Origin: Hypericum androsaemum
Lineage: Eukaryota; Streptophyta; Magnoliopsida; Malpighiales; Hypericaceae
Assembly (NCBI GenBank): GCA_963995505.1
Contig: OZ023198.1
Span: 4,036,360 to 4,100,359 of the forward strand
Direction: 5' to 3'
DNA: 64,000 nt
In this document: one piece after another, positions 33,600 through 44,599 of the stretch
Layout of the letters: each line of letters opens with the position of its first letter
Position numbering within the stretch: the stretch's first letter is position 1
Program-made: the position numbers and the translations under genes
The notes under the pieces: model-generated
What the model saw: the letters and a program-made list of their open reading frames with translations, nothing else
Databases searched by the model: none
Told to the model about the DNA's origin: nothing

Positions 33600-35040
33600 A
33601 CCTTCGGCCCCGACAGCCTCCACGTTAGTATATTTTCTCCGAAGAAGTCTCCAATATATTTTTGGTTAACACCAATCAGACCGACTAATTTAGATTTTAA
33701 TCGGATGAGATATTTAAAGATAACAAAACTCTCGTGACAATTATTTAACAATGCTACAACATTCTCAGTGATTTGAATTCGATACCTCTTGATAAACTAA
33801 ATTAACACCCTCATCAATTTATAAGTGTTCGTCGGTAGAAGTCTCCATTATATTGTGTCAAGTTCTTTTTTTGGTCAAAATATTGTGTTAAGTTTGGTAG
33901 CTGTAAGTTGCAACTGAAACAATTGATACGTAAGTTTGTGGTTTCTCTCCTGACTTGGTTACGTATAAATCAACACGGGGTCTGGATTGGGCACGGAATG
34001 CTCAGATTCCGAACCGTTCGGAATGAAGACACGCGGGGACTTTTTTGCAAACGCGCTAAAATTTCGGGACCAAAATGAAAAAAGCCACGCACAAACGCAG
34101 GCCGGATACAAATGCCATTATCACGTGACTGCGCATGCCAGTATCACATAACTGCGCATGCCACTATCACATAACTACGCATGCCAGTGTGACCTTTTTG
34201 CAAAAATGCTAAAATATGGGGGACCAAAATGAAAAAAACCACGCGCGCCATTATCATCAACGGGACTTGCCACTGTCACAAAATACACATGCCATTATCA
34301 CATAACTGCGCTTGCCATTATCACATAACTGCACTTGCCATTATCACATAACTACGCTTGCCACTGCGGTCCCCCTTCACTCCAAACCGTACGGAATCGA
34401 TTCCTTCACTCCGTGCTCAATCCAGACCCATCAACACGAGGGTCCAAGATTTGTCGACATCATTACAGGTCGTTGTTGTGGACAAGCAACATCATACACA
34501 TATCCTTGTTTGACTTGGCCGTTGTTTTAGCTTCTTGTAATTATCCAGGAATCTTGGCGGGTCTTGCGTTGCTTTTTTTTTTTTTACGATACAACGATTA
34601 AATTTGGTATCGATAAATTTTCATTCGAAACAAAATAAAAAAATTAAGTGGAGGCGCCCTAACAAGATGGCGCCTCCACTATATATATATATATATTTTT
34701 TTTTTCCATCTACCGACATGTGTACAGTAAAATTAAGTAATCTTTCAACTTATTTATGAAATCTTTCAAAACAGGGCGCCTCCTTCAAAATATTTTAATA
34801 TTAAATAATCTTTCAACTTATTTATGAAATATGTATAATTTTTTGCCTATTTAAAAAAAATATTTTTTTTTTCCCATTTCAGAAAAAATCCTGTAAGTTT
34901 GTGGTTTCTGACTTGGTTAAGTATGGATAAACACGAGGGTCCAAGACTTGTCTTTTTTTGTTGTTGAGGAAAGTGTCTAAGTCTTGTCAACATCATTGCA
35001 GGTCGTTGTTGTGGACAAGTAACACCTACATTTATTTGGG
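33600..35040. repeat. Dispersed repeat, two partial copies, upstream of P450 copy 2
   Basis: 33,640-33,968 continued by 34,439-34,500 matches 11,235-11,650. Another partial copy lies at 34,890-35,035 (shared CACGAGGGTCCAAGA and CAGGTCGTTGTTGTGGAC). The first copy is interrupted by the MULE at 33,978. The stretch at 34,560-34,890 holds only simple T and AT runs. Confidence 0.6.
33978..34429. mobile_element. 452-bp MULE-type element with an internal 23-bp minisatellite
   Basis: Perfect 9-bp duplications ATCAACACG (33,969-33,977 and 34,430-34,438) flank inverted ends GGGTCTGGATTGGGCACGG / GGGTCTGGATTGAGCACGG. Empty sites are present at about 11,586 and 34,926. The inside is a tandem array of TGCCATTATCACATAACTGC-type units. 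There is no coding. Confidence 0.92.
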
Positions 35041-35339
35041 GAGGGATTGTGCACGAAAAATCGTTCCCCGTACCGTTCGGAAAAAGGGAGACTAGTAGTA
35101 AATAAGAAAAATCCACTGATACTGACGCAAGTGATGATGCAAGCGTTGACACAAGCAAAAATAACCCATTTCCTTATGACGCTAACGTGCGTTCCTTTTT
35201 TTAATTATCTTTTGTTATTATTATTTAATTTATTATTTAATTTTTAATAATGGATATCATTTTTAAAAATATCATTTTATTATAAATATTTTTAAATATA
35301 AATATTAAATTTTTATGTCCCTATTATTAAATGTTAACT
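35041..35339. mobile_element. Degraded relative of the 33,978 MULE
   Basis: The left part (GATTGTGCACG... then CCGTACCGTTCGG) resembles the left end of the 452-bp element, then AT-rich DNA leads into the minisatellite at 35,340. No right end or duplication was found. Confidence 0.35.
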
Positions 35340-35690
35340 TGACGTGTCATTTTATCGTAATCCACCATGCTTTTTTATCGTAGCCGGACATTCCAATTAA
35401 TCGTAACCAAGCAGGCATTTTTATCGTACTCAGGCATGCCAATTGATCGTAACCAAACATGTCTTTCTATCGTACCCGGGCATGTCAATTGATCGTAACC
35501 AAGCATGGCTTTCTATCGTATCCGGGTATGCCAATTGATCGTAACCAAGCATGCTTTTTTATCGTACCCGGGCATGACAATTGATCGTAACCAAGCATGC
35601 CTTTTTATCGTATCCGGGCATGCCAATTAATCGTATCCGGGCATGTTTTTTCATCGTACCCGGGCGTGCCAATTAATCCTCCAAATAACA
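35340..35690. repeat. Alternating 23-bp minisatellite (higher-order 46 bp)
   Basis: Two unit types alternate: TGCCAATTGATCGTAACCAA plus GCA, and TGC(C/T)TTTTTATCGTACCCGG plus GCA. Both are about 23 bp, giving a 46-bp higher-order unit. Confidence 0.82.
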
Positions 35691-36246
35691 TATGTACACG
35701 TGAGAATGGGCAAGTATCCCCTAATTCCATTTTTAATTTCATTACTCATCCAATCTTCCAAACAGAGAAAAGAGAATTAAAAAGGAAAAGCAAATAAAAA
35801 AACCGTCGGTACCCATGATGAGAAGATTAATTCCATTGTCACGAACTGCATCAAAATTAGTTGGCTCCCACTATAGAGAAGATTAATGAGCTCTAGTCCG
35901 ACGATGATCTTCGCCGTTAATTATCCGAACAAATCACCTTGGTACCCCTACGACAGTAACAATCTCAGAAGAAAACAAATGCCGACAAAAATACCCATGT
36001 CCATACCAAGGAAAAATAACGAGAGGATCAAGAATAAAAGAAATTAAAAGATGGAAATTAAGATTAAGGAAGACTACAAATTCCAATTAGAAAGAAAAAT
36101 AAAAATACAAAGAGCTCAAAGCACACTACAAGGCAGTAATTAAAATCCATAGACGAGTGAGATTCGTCAATAGAAGACTGCTGGATGCCGAGCCAAGCGA
36201 CGGTAAGACAGGCAATAGTCTCCGAGAAGTTCCGAGAAGAGGCGGA

Positions 36247-36277
<31 letters not shown>

Positions 36278-37168
36278 AAGGAAGAGAGGGTAAGGGAGGA
36301 AGGAACAAAATGACGTAACTATCCATGCGTAATCTGAGCCATTGGATCTCCCTTCCCAAATTTTTAATAAGTGGATGCTCCTGATCATTTTCCGCGATGG
36401 CACATATTGGATCTATTATTGTCCGTGCCCAATGCGGCCCGCATTTATTTGTGATGGGTAGGATATGATTCTTATCATACACATTCCCTTGTTTAAAACT
36501 TTGGATGCATATTTTATCCTAGATTTTCGAAAATTTTTATTACTTGACCTATATTCTTACTTTTAGGGTTCGCATGGTATGCGTGGTCCGACCCTTAAAT
36601 TAAATGCAAGAATATGTGAAGATTAATCATGAAGTATTGAATATATCAATAAAAAATTATAACTATATATACCTCAAATTTTGGAGTCAATATCAAGAAG
36701 AATATTTAAGAATATTTGAGAACTCTATTTATAGTAAAAGATAAACATAAAAGGGCCTAATTAGTGCCTAATTAAGATCCAGTTAAGGTAGGGTATAAAA
36801 TAGGGTAAAAAGATAAGAGTAGTGTATATAACCTATACACCGCCTCTAAAAATGGACCCACACCCATATCCTATCTTAGACATAATTAAAGTCAACATAC
36901 CATAGACTCACGGGATAAAAATAGGGCTCGACTCTCAGGGTATGGATATTTATGTTATCTTCAATTGTGTTCTTCTCTCAAGTAAAATTTTTCTAAAAGA
37001 GAAAAATTATTGACCCACAGAATTTTAAAAAATAAGATAATATCTATTGCCAACTTAGTCTCCAAGCCGGTCTTCTAATAAGACTTTGTTTGACATAGTA
37101 TGGAAAAATGAATATTCGTGAACCCTCTCTGCAATAAAGATCAAACAGTGTCTATTACCAAAAAAGGA
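35691..37168. other. Upstream region of P450 copy 2
   Basis: Contains an (AG)n microsatellite at about 36,245-36,272. Around 36,560-36,960 there are GGGTAT/CCGACCCT motifs that look like a degraded relative of the 0.6-1.3 kb hAT element. From about 36,970 the DNA aligns with the promoter of copy 1. An in-frame ATG at 37,118 lies upstream of the TATA box and is not taken as the start. Confidence 0.5.
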
Positions 37169-37175
37169 TATAAGG
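37169..37175 (+). promoter_or_regulatory. TATA box of P450 copy 2
   Basis: TATAAGG, 42 bp before the start codon, in the same place as in copies 1 and 3. Confidence 0.55.
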
Positions 37176-37216
37176 CTGTCGCCTCCTCTCTCATCTTCTC
37201 ATCCACTTATCACCCA

Positions 37217-39559
37217 ATGCCTCTCCTCGTCGTCTTCCTCCTCTTCCTCCTCCCTCTTTGCTTCATCTTCTTGAACCATTTCATAAGCTCATCGTCCAGA
37301 AGGGCCAAGAACCTTCCACCGGGTCCTAGACCATGGCCTATCCTTGGTAACATTCCCCATTTCGCCACAAAGAATCCTCATGTCTCTGCCGCCAAATTTG
37401 CCAACACTTATGGCCCGTTGATCTCCTTCAAGCTTGGGACGCAGGTCCTCGTTGTTGGCTCTTCTCCAAAAGCAGCCATTGAGATTCTCAAGACTCATGA
37501 CCGTTCACTCTCCGCCAGGTATTTCTCATACTATTTGCGGAATTACATATACAAACGTTCATGTAACATTAAAATCTTCTTATTCAATTCAAAACGTAAA
37601 TGGTAATCTCAACATTTTTTTTATCGGTTCGTGATTGGACTGAAATTTGCATGGTGAGGTTATTAGCATATACGAGATCAAACTATTATAATAACATATT
37701 AAAATTTTCATATTTAGCCAGAGAATTATATATCAAACCCAAAACTTGCATGATAATCTCAATACCCTCCGTCAAGCAAACTTCATCGAATTCATGATCG
37801 GAACAAAACTTGTATGAGTTGAGGATAACAACATACACGAGATCACACCATTCTAATACCATATTAAAATCTTCATATCCAACCAAAAAATTTAAGACAC
37901 TCTATTGATCGATTTTTAACACACTACATTTAAAATTAGCGATATATTAATCTCGATATTTTCAACCCATGTCTCAGGCACTTGCGTAAAGCGCTTCCAT
38001 TCAAAAGGGAAGTGATTGACAAGATTGCACTTGTTTGGTGCGAGTGCAACGACCACTGGAAGACATTAAGAACTCTCTGCAAAACTGAGCTATTCTCACC
38101 AAAAGCAATAGAATCACAGGCCGCCATGAGAGAGCAAAAAGTCTCAGAGATGATCAACCTCATCAAGACCAAAGAAGGCCAAGTTGTTAAAATAGGAGAA
38201 TTGGTCTTCAACACAGTGTTTAATATGCTTTCCACCCTTTTCTTCTCCAAGGATTTGGGAGAAAAAAGTGACTATGTTGGGTTGAAAAGCATAGTTTGGA
38301 GGCTATTGGAGCTGGGTTCCGCTCCTAATGTGTCTGATCTGTATCCTGTTCTTGCACCATTGGACCTTCAAGGGATTCGTAGGGAGGTGGTGAAGCTTAC
38401 CAAGAAGTTATACCGTGTGTGGGAAGACGATGTTAGAGAAAGAAGAGAGAAGAGAGTTGGTGATTCTACGATGGATGACTTCTTGGATGTTTTCCTTGCC
38501 AATGGATTTAGCGACGACCTTATCAATTGGTTTATCCTGGTAAATACAGAATCCAAACCACGAATTGGTATTATAATGATCATGCATCGTGATTTAGATT
38601 TGCATGTCCGAATTTTCGTATCCGATTCAAAAATTCGACCGTGTCTAATTTGGTATAAATAGACCTGTTAGAATCTCCCTATTAATTCAATACATCTGCA
38701 ACTTTCGATGTAGGATTATCTCTGGCACTGTCAATCGTACGTAATCACTCATATAATCTTTTTTTTTATCCAGGAATTATTTACTGCATGCATTTACCTA
38801 AATCATGCAGCGTAATTTAGTTCTACCTTGTCCGAATTTTCATGTCCTATTCAAAACTTAATTGTCTAATTTAGTATAAATAGACAGATTAATTCTCCGT
38901 AATCAACGTGAGATTCATACTCGAATAATCATATATTTTGTATGCAGGAATTATTTACTGCAGGCTCAGATACTACCACCACAACGGTGGAGTGGGCGAT
39001 GGCGGAATTGGTTAAAAACAGAGGAGCAATGGATAAGGTCACGGAGGAGCTCAAAAGAGAACTCAAAACACAACCGTTAAACGAATCTCGAGCCTCCCAA
39101 CTTCCATACCTAAACGCATGCGTCAAGGAGACGCTGAGACTTCACCCGCCAGCCCCGTTCCTAATCCCACACCGAGCAATCCAGGACTGCTCGGTTATGG
39201 GCTACACAATCCCGAAGAATTCCCAGATACTCCTCAATGTATGGGCCATTGGCCGTGACCCATCTATGTGGGATGATCCACTGAGCTTCAACCCCGAGAG
39301 ATTCCTTCGGTCGAATATGGACTTCAAGGGTCAGGACTTTGGGCTGATACCTTTTGGGTCAGGGAGAAGGATGTGTCCTGGGCTCCCAATGGCCAACAGG
39401 CAATTGCACTTGATATTGGCCTCGTTGTTGCACCACTTTGATTGGTCACTTCCCAATGGTGAGGATCCTGGCAAGCTGGATATGCAGGAGAAATTCGGTA
39501 TAACGTTGCAACTGGAAAAACCTCTATCACTTGTTTCGAAAACCAAAAGTATTGTGTAA
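37217..39559 (+). CDS. CYP80-like cytochrome P450, copy 2
   Basis: The exons are 37217-37518, 37978-38539 and 38948-39559, with canonical splice sites, giving 491 residues. The start aligns with copies 1 and 3; the frame extends 33 codons further up but across the TATA box. It has the membrane anchor, PPGP hinge, WxxxR (W128-R132), AGSDTT (293-298), ExxR (E349-R352), PERF (404-407) and the heme Cys431 in PFGSGRRMCPG. It is three codons shorter than copy 1 in exon 2 (one near ECNDHW, two before the DDFLDVF segment). All motifs are intact, so it probably encodes an ER-bound monooxygenase, by family likely alkaloid-related, with unknown substrate. It lacks the LINE that flanks the other two copies, which places it on the oldest branch of the three. 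Confidence 0.94.
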
Positions 39560-40046
39560 TTCTAAAATAAAACATTGTGTACAATTTGGAACGATTAAAT
39601 AAAACATAAACACTACCGTAGTTTGTCTTTTTTTCCGAATTAACCAAAAAATTCCTTGTACTAAAGAAAATTTTATGCCCATAAGTGGTAAAGCCCTCAA
39701 ATATTTTCCTTCGGACCCGAGCCCAGTACTTGATCCGGGCCAACTCTGTTGAAAAAGATTTTGTTTGGGCTTTTATTCCGGCCCATACGTTTCCAGACTA
39801 GAAAAAAAATCAAAAATCTTTGGTTTATGTATGGAAAACGTTTAGGGTGGATGATGTAAATATATAATAATTTTAAGGTGCATGCACACCCATCTTAATT
39901 AATTTGACCAACGATTGGTAATAATCTATATTAGTTAATCTCGGCACTAAGTGAAAACCAGTCAATGTCGTGTATAATATCAAAACAAATTAGTCACGGA
40001 ATCTATTATTAACCCGAAATTCTAATTATGGGTGCGGAAAACTCAT
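39560..40046. other. 3' flank of P450 copy 2
   Basis: Collinear with the flanks of copies 1 and 3. It contains the uninterrupted target sites of the Pack-MULE (39,667-39,675) and of the LINE (GGAAAACTCAT, 40,036-40,046). Confidence 0.65.
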
Positions 40047-40458
40047 AAATGTACGAGCCTATATATGTATTATTCTTTGCAAATAGTTGGAAGGGGATAT
40101 CGAGAAATAAATGTGGTTTATGGTACAGATGTCCAAAAGCAGGGTCAGTTTTCATCACCGAGAATTTGACATTCAGTACCGGCGAACCGAGGTCGTCCAC
40201 GCCGGCAACACCCAGTTGTCGGATTCTTGCAGTTAAAATTGGGACAAGGTTTGCTGTCCGTTGGATGCAGATAGCTGGAACCTGACCGATTTGATCTCCC
40301 ACCCATGGACTTGGGTCTTGGTTTGTGTTGCGATTCCGTCGATTGAGTCCCTTTGGATTGTCGGAGGGTTTCCAAGGTGGAGCCTGTAATTCCCAGGTGG
40401 GAATTGGGATTCCAGCTCTGCCATTACTTCTAGCCACCATGTTTGGAAGGTACGCCAT
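40009..40458 (-). other. 149-residue frame in conserved P450 3' flank, unidentified
   Basis: A minus-strand frame in DNA conserved after all three P450 genes. In units A and C a shared deletion of about 75 bp disrupts the equivalent frame. I recognise no domain. It may be a relic of the 3' end of a neighbouring gene or a chance frame. Confidence 0.25.
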
Positions 40459-41402
40459 TGTGTTGAATCTAATAACCGAATAGACAAAATGAAACCAAAT
40501 AATATTTGGTCAAAAAAATGTTAAATTACCGATTTTAATGGTCAATTGTCGATGACTTGCAACAGCAAATAAACTTTATCCGATTTTAGATTTTGGACGC
40601 GTATAAGCAAACAAGATTTAGATTCACCAAAACATGCTACCAAGTACTAAGGCTATTTGTTTCGCCGAAGTTTTCCGAGTTCACACAAATATCATAAAAT
40701 ATGAAGGAAAAAAGCAATTCCCAGTAGAAAGAACTGTTTCAATAGAATCATGGAGATTGATTTTTTTTTCAAATGTAGGAAGTCATTTTCTTGAAAAATA
40801 TGTACGGATGCTAAATTTGTAGAGCAATTTTCTCTAAATTTGCATGGGTATAAAAAATGACTCAATGATTAACCCGAGATTTCTCCTCCGCTTCGGGTCA
40901 CTGGTCAAATTGATGAGGACATCTATCACATCAGAGATTTTTAAATACAAATTATATATTATATTTAGTATTAAAATAGTAAATAGTTATAAGTATTATC
41001 TAATTCTATTGCAAAAATTATAATTTACAGGCATCAAAATTATAATTTAATTTTAAAATATAATTTTTTTAAATATTTTTGGTTGGGTCGACGGGTCCAA
41101 CCAAGTTAATCAGCCAATACAATTAGATAAACCGTAGTCTAAGTTTATGTTGAAAAATAACCTAGGATCCTAAGTCATGGTCCGACTTGTTGAACCACAT
41201 TTTTTAAAACTATGTTAATTTGCGATATTTTTTGATGTGTTTATTTTTTATCAATGATCTAAGGTAGTCGTTGCCATATCCATGGATTATGATTAATTCC
41301 AAAATCAAATATTATCTGACTTGGTGAACTTATGAAATACGACTCTCTTGCGGTATTTTAACCATCAAACCTAGAATCGTACACTACTTCATTTTATTCC
41401 AA
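40459..41402. other. Duplicated flank, AT-rich
   Basis: Partly collinear with 21,834-22,287 and 53,870-54,326. It ends exactly at the Helitron insertion point. No gene was seen. Confidence 0.45.
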
Positions 41403-42486
41403 CTAATAAAGACGTACGCGCGATTCGAGTGCCGGGGTCCAAGGTCATGGGTTCGGAGTCTAGGTTCCGGGTCTGGGGTCTATCCGGGGTCCGAGGGTCC
41501 GACGGTTCGGAGGATCGGTGTCGGAGAGTCCTGGGTCCGGGGTTCAGGTGTCGGGTTCCGGGGTTCGATGGTCCAGGGGTCCAGGTTCCGGAGACAAAGG
41601 TTTGAGGCCCAGGGTCGGGGGATCTGAGGTAGGGGTCGGGTCCGGGTTTTGGTGGTCAGGTGATCCGGGGGACAGGGATACGGGGTCTGGTGGTCCGAGG
41701 GACTGGGGTCGGGGTTCGGGGTCGGGGTCAGGGGGTCGGAGTTCGGGGTTCACAGCTGGTGTCCGGGGTCAGGGTCCTGTGGTCCGGGGTCGGGGTCCGG
41801 GGTTCGCGTTCGGGAGTCCGAGTGTTCGGAGTCCAAGGTTCGGGGGTCGACCTCCGAGTTATTTTTTAAAAATTATGCTACTACCAAACGCGGTGCAGTA
41901 TAAAATTAAATACCGGCAATATAAAATCTATATCATGATCCAGCTAATTTGCGTACAATTAATTACCATGCTTGAAAATTAGGAAGGAATAGAGAAGGGA
42001 AAAAATGAAAAAAAATAACTGAGGGAATTTATTGGGATCGAATGTGAACATAATTGTTGCCACGTGTCATCCACAGTACCCGATCTTTATTTTATTGTGA
42101 AAATAGTAGTTAAAAATGATGGGATTAGGAGGGGGAGGATCCAAACAAATAATCAGAAATTGGGAAGAAAAACCCGTTATCGTTCTCTTACCGCCACCGA
42201 CCCAGCCCCTCTACCTCACCCAATACACCTTCTCCCTCCTCCACTCCACCCACACCACGCCCTCCATCACCTTCCTCATCAATGCAACGACCTGTCATCG
42301 TTTCCTTTCTTTTTTTTCTTTGTATGTTCTTTTTTGTTTTGCTTCCTTCCCCTTCAATACGGGAAGAAGACGATGATTGACAGGGCCTATGGTTGAGTTT
42401 CTGAGGTTTATTTTAAAGGGGTAGTTTTGAAATTTCCACGTTGTCGGACCAAACTAAAAAGGGAGGTTCTCTTTATTATAGTAAGA
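41403..42486 (-). mobile_element. Helitron 1 (non-autonomous, minus orientation)
   Basis: Read on the minus strand it begins TCTTACTATAATAAAG and ends CGTCTTTATTAG, close to the plant Helitron ends TC...CTAG. The host base before it is A, and the site in units A and C is an uninterrupted A-T (22,287/22,288 and 54,326/54,327), as Helitrons require, with no target duplication. A G-rich array occupies 41,430-41,850. Exon-like DNA at about 42,060-42,400 could be captured host sequence, though I cannot name it. There is no Rep/helicase. Confidence 0.78.
41435..41850. repeat. G-rich array (GGGGTCC/GGGTTCG type), Helitron 1
   Basis: Over 400 bp of imperfect 6-8 bp units built on GGGGTC and GGTTCG, nearly all G on the plus strand. 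At 41,705-41,735 five runs of four or five G are separated by two or three bases, a strong G-quadruplex motif. Open frames through it are compositional. Confidence 0.88.
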
Positions 42487-42539
42487 CTAGTAAAGATGCA
42501 CACGCGATGCGAGTGTCGATATGCTAAAAGGTTTAGGGA

Positions 42540-43120
42540 TTCGGGGTCCGAGGATTAGGAGTCCGGGGTTTGGGTTCCGGGGTTCTCGGGTAGAGGGGTA
42601 GGGGGTCGGGGTCCAAGGTCCGGGGTTAGGAGTCTGGGGTCCGAGGTCTGGGGATTAGGGTTCTGGGGGCGGGGTTCGAGGTACGAGGGGCGGGGGCGGG
42701 GTCCGGAGTTCGAGGGTCGGGGGCGGGATCCAGATCTGGCATCCAAGGGTCAGGGATGGGGTCCGGAGGGTCAAAGGGATTCGGGGTCCGAGGTCCGAGG
42801 GTTTGGGGGTCGAGATTCGGAGTCCGGGGATCTGGGGTCCGGGGCAGGGTCTGAGGTTTGGGGTTCCGATGGTCTAGGGGTCCAAGGTCTGGCTCCGAGG
42901 TCCAGGGTCCAAGGTCTAGTGTCCAGGGTCGGTGTTCCGAGGGTCCGGTGTCCGTGGTGTCCGAGGTCGGGAATACGGGGGTCGGGGTTCAGAGATTCTG
43001 GGGTCTGAGGTTCGGGTGTTTGGGAATCGAGATCCGGGATCCCGGGGTGCAAGGGCCATGGGTCTGATGTTCGGATGGTCGGGAATCGGGGTGCGAGGTG
43101 TGGGGGTCCGGGAATTGGGG
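42540..43120. repeat. G-rich array (GGGGTCCGAGG type), Helitron 2
   Basis: About 580 bp of the same kind of G-rich units as in Helitron 1, again just inside the Helitron 3' hairpin and with the G-rich strand on plus. It ends in similar AT-rich DNA (ATTTAAAAAAATTAT). Confidence 0.88.
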
Positions 43121-44159
43121 TTAAAACACCTCTTTTAAGATATTTAAAAAAATTATCAAGCTTGAAAAAATGGTTTTCATAAAAAATAATACTAAAATAG
43201 AAAACATTGAAAAGTATGAAAAAGTTATTGTCAAAAAAGCAACTAAAAAAAACCAAAACTCAAGTGTAAGCATTTCTATTTTTTGTTGAAAATCACTTAA
43301 TATCCAAAGATAGAAAAATCAGTCAAGTTCTCATTTATCAAAGATCACAAATTTTCATTCGAGTACTTGAAAGCACAATCAAATTAAATATTTATTAGGA
43401 GAATTTTGTCAATTTGCAAATGTCTCACTCCACTCGAGTTTGAATTAATAATCATAGCAATTTCTGAAAATAGATCACAAAGGTTTCCAAATTTTTAATT
43501 CTTCTTCTTAAAACTGGAATTCCAAAAAAATTTACAATACATATTAATATTAACTTTAATAAACTTTATTTATAAAAAAATAATAGAAGGGGATTGAACA
43601 TGCGGTCCGACCGGTCAAACTGCGATTCGGTACAAGAAGCGTACCGGAATTGGCCCAAAAATGTCAACCTTACGAACCTCCCAAAATCCAGTCGGGCCGG
43701 GCGGTTCGTCCAAAATTTTGGGTCCGTATTTTCCGATTGGTAAGGTTGGACCAAAAATTATGATTTTTTTTGAAAAAAATAAAAAAAAAATGAGTTGGTC
43801 ACGTAGTTTGGTCGAAAATTTTGCACAAATAAAAAAAAAGATACCAAAAAAATTAAAATCGAGAAAACTTTATCAATCTCCTTAGTTTCGTCATGTATTT
43901 GATGATTTTTTGAGGTGTACATGTGATTACATGTACAATTATATATATATTATTTAAAAATTGTATTTAAAAAATATGGTCCGACCGACAGTTCAACTGG
44001 TCAGACCGGTAGACCTGAGATTCGGCCCAAACTCCGGATCGACCTCCGGGTCGTATTCGAAAACACTGATTATTAGGGACCAAGTAGTGGAATGCGAAGC
44101 AAAAATGGATCACCTATGCTGGGAAGAAAAAACGGTGTCGGCTTGAGGAGCTTTAGTGA

Positions 44160-44364
44160 AAGTGGGTGCAAATGGAATGATGCCATCGTTTGTTTTCCCG
44201 TATTCCCAAATCCTTCCGATCAGACCCTTCCTTCCTCATCGTCGTCCCGACGACGCCGTAAAATCAACACAACGACGGTTTCCGCTTCTCCCTATCCTCC
44301 TAATCTCAGACGACTGACCTCCCGCATCGTCCAACTCAGCCGCCGCCGTCAGCTCCGACAGGTA
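44160..44364 (+). pseudogene. Captured exon, possibly from a PPR/CBS-domain protein
   Basis: The plus-strand frame ends NLRRLTSRIVQLSRRRQLRQ, followed immediately by CAG-GTAGAC, a good splice donor. The Ser/Arg-rich N-terminal part looks like an organelle targeting peptide. The LTSRIVQL...RRRQL pattern recalls the start of the plant PPR-plus-CBS protein represented by Arabidopsis At5g10690; this is recalled from memory and not searched. Only this one exon is present, near the 5' end of Helitron 2 and antisense to it. Confidence 0.4.
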
Positions 44365-44599
44365 GACCTTCCTCTGAATTTACGTCTCTGCCCTCCGGAA
44401 TCGCCCAGATTTGTGAAGTGAGCTCTTCTTTCTTTCTTTGTCACCTGGCGATAGATACTCGAGGAGACCGAAGCTGGGAAGAGCAAAGCACGGGAAGAAC
44501 CTCAATACAATAGTTATTTTTTTAATTGAAGAGTAGTTTAGAGATTTTCACAGACCAAAAACGATGACAAAAAAAGAAGTTTACATTATTACAGTAAGA

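Larger units (their letters stand above)
42487..44599 (-). mobile_element. Helitron 2 (non-autonomous, minus orientation), abutting Helitron 1
   Basis: Read on the minus strand it begins TCTTACTGTAATAATG and ends with a short imperfect hairpin (CACTCGC-ATC-GCGTGTG) followed by GCATCTTTACTAG, the classic 3' end. It lies between the terminal A of Helitron 1 and a host T at 44,600. A G-rich array fills about 42,540-43,120, a degraded CCGGTC-rich repeat lies at 43,590-44,060, and exon-like DNA at 44,090-44,420 looks captured. There is no Rep/helicase. Confidence 0.82.

Noticed and set aside
37118..37216. Upstream in-frame ATG extending P450 copy 2 by 33 residues
   Set aside because: It lies upstream of the conserved TATA box, and the other two copies start at the position chosen.
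41518..43256. Gly/Arg/Pro-rich frames over the G-rich DNA
   Set aside because: They overlap on both strands and arise from the GGGGTC arrays in the Helitrons.
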